64,000 bases of DNA, from positions 62,001 through 126,000 of the forward strand of contig NZ_CANLSZ010000007.1 in NCBI RefSeq assembly GCF_947493765.1, in the 5' to 3' direction. The position numbers were made by a program, and so were the translations under genes. Positions 60,302 to 64,000 of the stretch are shown here, in pieces. Every line of letters begins with the position of its first letter. Positions within the stretch are counted from its first letter, which is position 1. This DNA comes from an uncultured Arthrobacter sp. (GTDB taxonomy: Bacteria; Actinomycetota; Actinomycetes; Actinomycetales; Micrococcaceae). The notes under the pieces are model-generated. The model saw only the letters and a list, made by a program, of their open reading frames with translations, ran no database searches and had not been told where the DNA came from.

Positions 60302-61953
60302 GTTTCGAGAACACCGGCGGGCGCGCCCTGATGCGCACCATCCGCAACTACGGCGTGGACACCGTCTTCGGCATCCCCGGGACGCACAACCTGGAGTTCT
60401 ACCGGGTACTGGGCGATCTCGGCATCGCGGCGGTGACCACCCGTCACGAACAGGGCGCCGGGTACGCCGCCGACGGGTGGTCGCAGCGGCGCGGACTTCC
60501 CGGCGTCGTCATCACCACCAGCGGGCCGGGCCTGCTCAACGCGCTGTCCGCCGCCGGCACCGCGTTCTGCGAGTCGCGGCCGCTGCTGATCCTCTCGCCC
60601 GGGACGCCGCGCGGCACGGGGTTCGAGGACCGCGGCCTGCTGCACGAGTCGAAGGACCCCACCGGTGCGGCCGGTTCCGTGATGCTCTGGAGCCGGCGGG
60701 TGGAGAGCGACGCCGAGGCCGTCGAGGCCATCCACGACGCCTTCCGCCTGTTCGAGTCGGGCAGGCCGCGCCCCGTGCACATCGAGGTGCCGCTCGACGT
60801 GCTCGAGGCCGCCTCCACGGCCGAGGAGAGCGCACTCGAGCGGCGCCGGTTCGACCTCGCGGTGCCGGAGCAGTCAGGACTCGACGCCGCAGCCCGGATG
60901 CTCGACGGCGCCTCACGGCCCGTCATCATCGCCGGCGGCGGCGCACTCCCGGCCGCGGACGAGCTGCTGCTCCTCGCCGAGACGCTCGGCGCCCCGGTGA
61001 TCACCTCCCTCAACGGCAAGGCCGCCATCCCCGAGTCCCACCCGCTCTCCCTGCGCGCGGAACTCCGCCTCGCGGCGACGCTGCCGATCATCGAGGCCGC
61101 GGACGTGGTGCTCATCATCGGCAGCAAGGTCGGCGAGGCTGAGCTGTGGGGCAGGACGCTCGAACCCCGGGGCAGCATCATCCGCATCGACATCGACGAG
61201 AACCGGATCGAGGCCAACCTGGCGGCCGACGTCGCCGTCGTGGGGGACAGCCGCGTCGCGCTGCCCGCGCTGCGCAGGCTCCTCACGCGGGAGCCACGGC
61301 AGCCGGAGGGTCTCGACGCGATCCGGCAGGCCCAGCGTGAGGAGGCGGACGCCTTCTCGCCGGGTGTCATGAGGCTGGCGCGGGAGATCACGGCGCTGCT
61401 GCCGGGGCATGCCACCGTGAGCGGGGACTCCTCGCAGATCACCTACTACGGCATGACCTCCGCCGTGGTGCAGGAGGAACCGAAGAAGTTCCTCTACATG
61501 CCGGCCTACGCGACCCTCGGGTACGGGCTGCCCGCGGCGATCGGCGCAGCCGTGGCGGAACCGGACTCAAGCGTGGTCTGCGTGCTGGGCGACGGCGCGC
61601 TCATGTTCTCTGTGCAGGAGCTCGTCACGGCTGCCGAGCAGAAGCTGAATCTCACGGTGGTCTGCGTGGACAACGGCGGCTACCAGGAGATCCGCGAGAA
61701 CGAGGTGGACCGCGGTATCGAACCCGTGGGCGTGGAGCTGGTGCAGCCGGACTGGCCGCTGCTCGCCGTCGCCTTCGGCGGATCGGGCCACACCGCCACC
61801 GACTACGCGTCGCTGCGCTCCACCCTCACCGCGGCGATCGCCGAGCCGGGCGTCAGCCTCGTCCACGTCCCCTTCGCGCTGTTCCAGCCAGACGACGCCG
61901 ACGCCGACGCCGCGACCGAGAAGGCAGGAGATGTCCATGCAGCACAGCGCTGA
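60298..61953 (+). CDS. Thiamine diphosphate-dependent enzyme (acetolactate synthase/decarboxylase family)
   Basis: A 551-residue ThDP enzyme. RHEQGAGYAADGWSQ contains the cofactor-activating Glu; the FAD/central domain is at residues 190-330; the ThDP/Mg motif is GDGALMFSVQELVTAAEQK plus VDNGGY. Its start ATG overlaps the amidohydrolase stop. Relatives decarboxylate 2-oxoacids such as benzoylformate or 2-ketoarginine, or condense pyruvate. With a dehydrogenase and amidases here, a decarboxylase role is likelier than acetolactate synthesis. Confidence 0.88.
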   Translation: MSFENTGGRALMRTIRNYGVDTVFGIPGTHNLEFYRVLGDLGIAAVTTRHEQGAGYAADGWSQRRGLPGVVITTSGPGLLNALSAAGTAFCESRPLLILSPGTPRGTGFEDRGLLHESKDPTGAAGSVMLWSRRVESDAEAVEAIHDAFRLFESGRPRPVHIEVPLDVLEAASTAEESALERRRFDLAVPEQSGLDAAARMLDGASRPVIIAGGGALPAADELLLLAETLGAPVITSLNGKAAIPESHPLSLRAELRLAATLPIIEAADVVLIIGSKVGEAELWGRTLEPRGSIIRIDIDENRIEANLAADVAVVGDSRVALPALRRLLTREPRQPEGLDAIRQAQREEADAFSPGVMRLAREITALLPGHATVSGDSSQITYYGMTSAVVQEEPKKFLYMPAYATLGYGLPAAIGAAVAEPDSSVVCVLGDGALMFSVQELVTAAEQKLNLTVVCVDNGGYQEIRENEVDRGIEPVGVELVQPDWPLLAVAFGGSGHTATDYASLRSTLTAAIAEPGVSLVHVPFALFQPDDADADAATEKAGDVHAAQR

Positions 61954-63508
61954 GCTCACCGAGCAGGCCCGCGCGACGGCCCGGCAGTGGATCGACGACC
62001 ACATGGCCGAGCTGTCGGGGTGGCACTCGAAGATCTGGGACCTGGCCGAACCCGCATGGCGGGAGTACGAGTCGGCGGCCTGGTACGTCGCGACGCTGCG
62101 GGAGTACGGGTTCGACGTCGAGGAGGGCTCGGCGGGCATGCCCACGGCCTTCTCCGCGACCTGGCGCAACGGGGACGGCCCTGCCCTCCTGACGTACGCC
62201 GAGTACGACGCCGTGCCGGGCAACAGCCAGTCGGCCACCACGCAGCAGGAGCCGCGCGAGGGCCTCAGCGCGCTCGCGCCGGGCCACACGGATCCGCACT
62301 CCGCCCTGGGCATCTCCACCTTGGCGGGGCTGCTCGGGACGCAGCACGCCATGACGGTGCACCGGATCCCCGGGACCCTCCGGTACACGGGCGAGCCGGC
62401 GGAGAAGATGCACGGGTCCAAGGTGGTGCACGGGCTGCGCGGCTACTACGACGACGTCGACGCGATCGTGAGCTTCCATCCCTTCTACATGCTGCCGCTG
62501 TGCAACACGGCGCGCTGGGACACGCAGTGCGGGGCCTACTACAGCAAGGTCTACACCTTCCGCTGCGACGAACCCGAGACCTGGCAGATCGGGGCCGATC
62601 CCAACTCGCCCATCCCGGCGTCGCACTCCGCGGCCCGGGCCCCCGGTGCCAATGTGGCGCTCATGACCATGTACTCGGCCTCACGGTCCATGCAGGATGC
62701 CATGCTGCCCAGCGTGGGCGGGTGGAGCCTGTCGGACGCGATCCTGCTGGACGGTCAGGCGACCGCGGACAATCTGCCCCAGCGCGTGGCCCGCATCCAG
62801 TTCTCCTGGCGCACCCCGGACATCGCCATGGCCGAGCACGTCCTGGCCGTCCTCGACCGCAACGCCGAGCACGCGGCGGCCATGGCCCACTGCGCGCTGG
62901 AGGAACGCTGGGTGGCGCGCAGCCGTCCCGGACGGACCAACCACGCCCTCGCCGAGCTGCTGTACCGGAATCTCAGCGCCGTCGGAGCACCTGAGTACGA
63001 CGCCGAGGCCGTCGCCGCTGCGAACGAGATCCAGCGCGCTCTCGGCGTGGAGCCCACGTCCAAGCCGTTCCTGGACGAGTGCGAGCAGCTCATCGAACCG
63101 CAGGAGGCCGAGCGGCTGCTGCGCGAGCACATGCCGGCGTGGCAGCGGAACTGGACCAGCGACGACTACGTGGAGATGACCCACTACGCCCCCACGGTCC
63201 GCTTCTACGTGGCGCGTCCGGCGCTGAAGCCGGTCCCGGGGAGCGGTGCGTACCCCGGCTGGGTCATGAACGCCCTCGGTGGCATACCTGCAACCATCGA
63301 TCCCACCATCGAGGTGGCGGGGAAGACCATCGCCGGAACCTTCATCGACCTGCTGTGCACCCCGGAGGCGCTCGAGGCGGCGCGGCAGGAGTTCGAGCAG
63401 CGCACGGCTGACGATCCGATGCCGGCCCTGCTGGACAAGGACTTCGAACCGCCGATCGACCTGCCGTGGCCGGACTACCGCTCGTCCGGCGGGCACCGGC
63501 ACTGGTGA
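61937..63508 (+). CDS. M20D-type amidohydrolase, AbgB-like
   Basis: A 523-residue zinc amidohydrolase in the AbgB (p-aminobenzoyl-glutamate hydrolase B) branch. LTYAEYDAVPGNSQS is the first metal region, GYYDDVDAIVSFHP and RYTGEPAEKMHGSKV the conserved centre. Two ATGs compete: 61931 abuts the ribosome site, while 61937 has GGAG six bases upstream and is preferred. It overlaps the ThDP gene by 17 bases. It would release an amino acid from an N-acyl compound in the cytoplasm. Confidence 0.85.
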   Translation: MQHSAELTEQARATARQWIDDHMAELSGWHSKIWDLAEPAWREYESAAWYVATLREYGFDVEEGSAGMPTAFSATWRNGDGPALLTYAEYDAVPGNSQSATTQQEPREGLSALAPGHTDPHSALGISTLAGLLGTQHAMTVHRIPGTLRYTGEPAEKMHGSKVVHGLRGYYDDVDAIVSFHPFYMLPLCNTARWDTQCGAYYSKVYTFRCDEPETWQIGADPNSPIPASHSAARAPGANVALMTMYSASRSMQDAMLPSVGGWSLSDAILLDGQATADNLPQRVARIQFSWRTPDIAMAEHVLAVLDRNAEHAAAMAHCALEERWVARSRPGRTNHALAELLYRNLSAVGAPEYDAEAVAAANEIQRALGVEPTSKPFLDECEQLIEPQEAERLLREHMPAWQRNWTSDDYVEMTHYAPTVRFYVARPALKPVPGSGAYPGWVMNALGGIPATIDPTIEVAGKTIAGTFIDLLCTPEALEAARQEFEQRTADDPMPALLDKDFEPPIDLPWPDYRSSGGHRHW

Positions 63509-63582
63509 GGGGCGGCCGTATCCAGTGACGTCGGGTGCCGGGACCGGACCGAAGGTGACGGCACGGTGGCCTCGCGCGTGCG

Positions 63583-64000
63583 CTAGCCCACCGGCTTCCC
63601 GGTGAGGAGGTTCCGGGTGAAGCTCAACACGTCCTCCTGAAGTCCGGGGTGCGCTCGCGGATCGGGTTCGGTGGAGGATGCGAAAGTCTCCAGCGCCTCC
63701 AGCGCCCGTGAGATGAGCGGCTCCGGCGAGCGGAGGCGCCAGGAGGTTGCCTCCTCGACGAGGTCTGCACGCGTGAGCTCCGTATGACGGTAGGTGCCGT
63801 TGACGGACATGGCCATCCGCACGTCCGTGGGCTGGTGGCGCATGGGCACGACGTCGTACGCGGGGGCGAGTTCGGAGCGGCCGTCGGGGTGGTGGAGCAG
63901 GGACAGGTTCTTCGCATGCAGATCGAGGTTGCCGAGAGCGACGGCGAGGACAGTCATCGTGAGGAGGCGTTCGAGGGACTCGTTGTCCCCATTGCGGCGG
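63583..64000 (-). CDS. HipA-like serine/threonine kinase, C-terminal part (runs off right edge)
   Basis: The last 138 codons of a HipA-type kinase. GNLDLHAKNLSLLHHPDGRS is the catalytic-loop block (HxxN metal site in DLHAKN) and APAYDVVPM the following one. The gene continues beyond base 64000. HipA kinases act as toxins paired with the HipB antitoxin, or as HipA-type domain proteins; no antitoxin gene is visible in the window. Confidence 0.8.
   Translation of the reverse strand, partial: RRNGDNESLERLLTMTVLAVALGNLDLHAKNLSLLHHPDGRSELAPAYDVVPMRHQPTDVRMAMSVNGTYRHTELTRADLVEEATSWRLRSPEPLISRALEALETFASSTEPDPRAHPGLQEDVLSFTRNLLTGKPVG

Noticed and set aside
1-64000. tRNA or rRNA genes
   Set aside because: I found no segment with a cloverleaf or rRNA-like sequence. 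A tRNAscan and Rfam run would be needed to exclude small RNAs.

Overview
The window is high-GC (about 70% by eye) chromosomal DNA of an actinobacterium. Short leaders, 4-base ATGA/GTGA start-stop overlaps, GTG/TTG starts, a DsbA protein related to mycothiol-dependent nitroreductase, and an N-carbamoylsarcosine amidase-like enzyme resembling the Arthrobacter one all point to the Micrococcaceae (Arthrobacter-like). That placement is inference. I saw no tRNA, rRNA, CRISPR array, insertion sequence or phage gene. A gene is cut off at each edge: pirin on the left, a HipA-like kinase on the right.

Layout. 1-9.4 kb: pirin/AhpD pair, a 2OG-Fe(II) oxygenase, a three-gene ABC-2 exporter, an acetyltransferase, an alpha/beta hydrolase, a NatAB-like ABC exporter and a GAF protein. 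9.6-15.1 kb: a flavin monooxygenase and a fused SDR-alpha/beta-hydrolase, divergent from a VirS-type AraC regulator, with an MFS carrier behind. This is a compact relative of the mycobacterial mymA locus. 15.4-29.3 kb: accessory redox and efflux genes, including a YdeP-type molybdoenzyme, a QacA-type MFS pump, a sulfide:quinone-oxidoreductase-like flavoprotein, a DsbA-family protein, a winged-helix/starch-binding-like protein with no canonical start codon, and a DUF2231-Rieske protein. 29.4-32 kb: envelope genes (Excalibur-like secreted protein, DUF4282, LTA-synthase-like).

32.4-63.5 kb is a set of linked catabolic modules. Module 1 is a CoA-transferase/HMG-CoA-lyase-like/GntR operon divergent from hyuA-hyuB-N-carbamoylsarcosine amidase-like genes. 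Module 2 holds a GntR regulator, a DoeA-like ectoine hydrolase, an M20 deacetylase, two aminotransferases, a 2-hydroxyacid dehydrogenase, a FAD/FeS oxidase, an aldehyde dehydrogenase and a ProP-like MFS importer. Three near-identical ATTGT-N2-ACAAT palindromes sit in front of its transcription units, which predicts one GntR regulon for (hydroxy)ectoine or a similar N-acyl diamine. Module 3 is a tandem-Lrp regulator, an amino-acid ABC importer, a CtBP-like dehydrogenase, an amidohydrolase, a ThDP enzyme and an AbgB-like amidase, probably one operon for an amide-linked amino acid.

Several intergenic gaps (26.4-27.0, 32.0-32.4, 40.2-40.4, 53.9-54.0 kb) carry copies of a dispersed repeat with a conserved hairpin. 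One copy spans the stop codon of its upstream gene, and another has expanded into a 28-bp tandem array.
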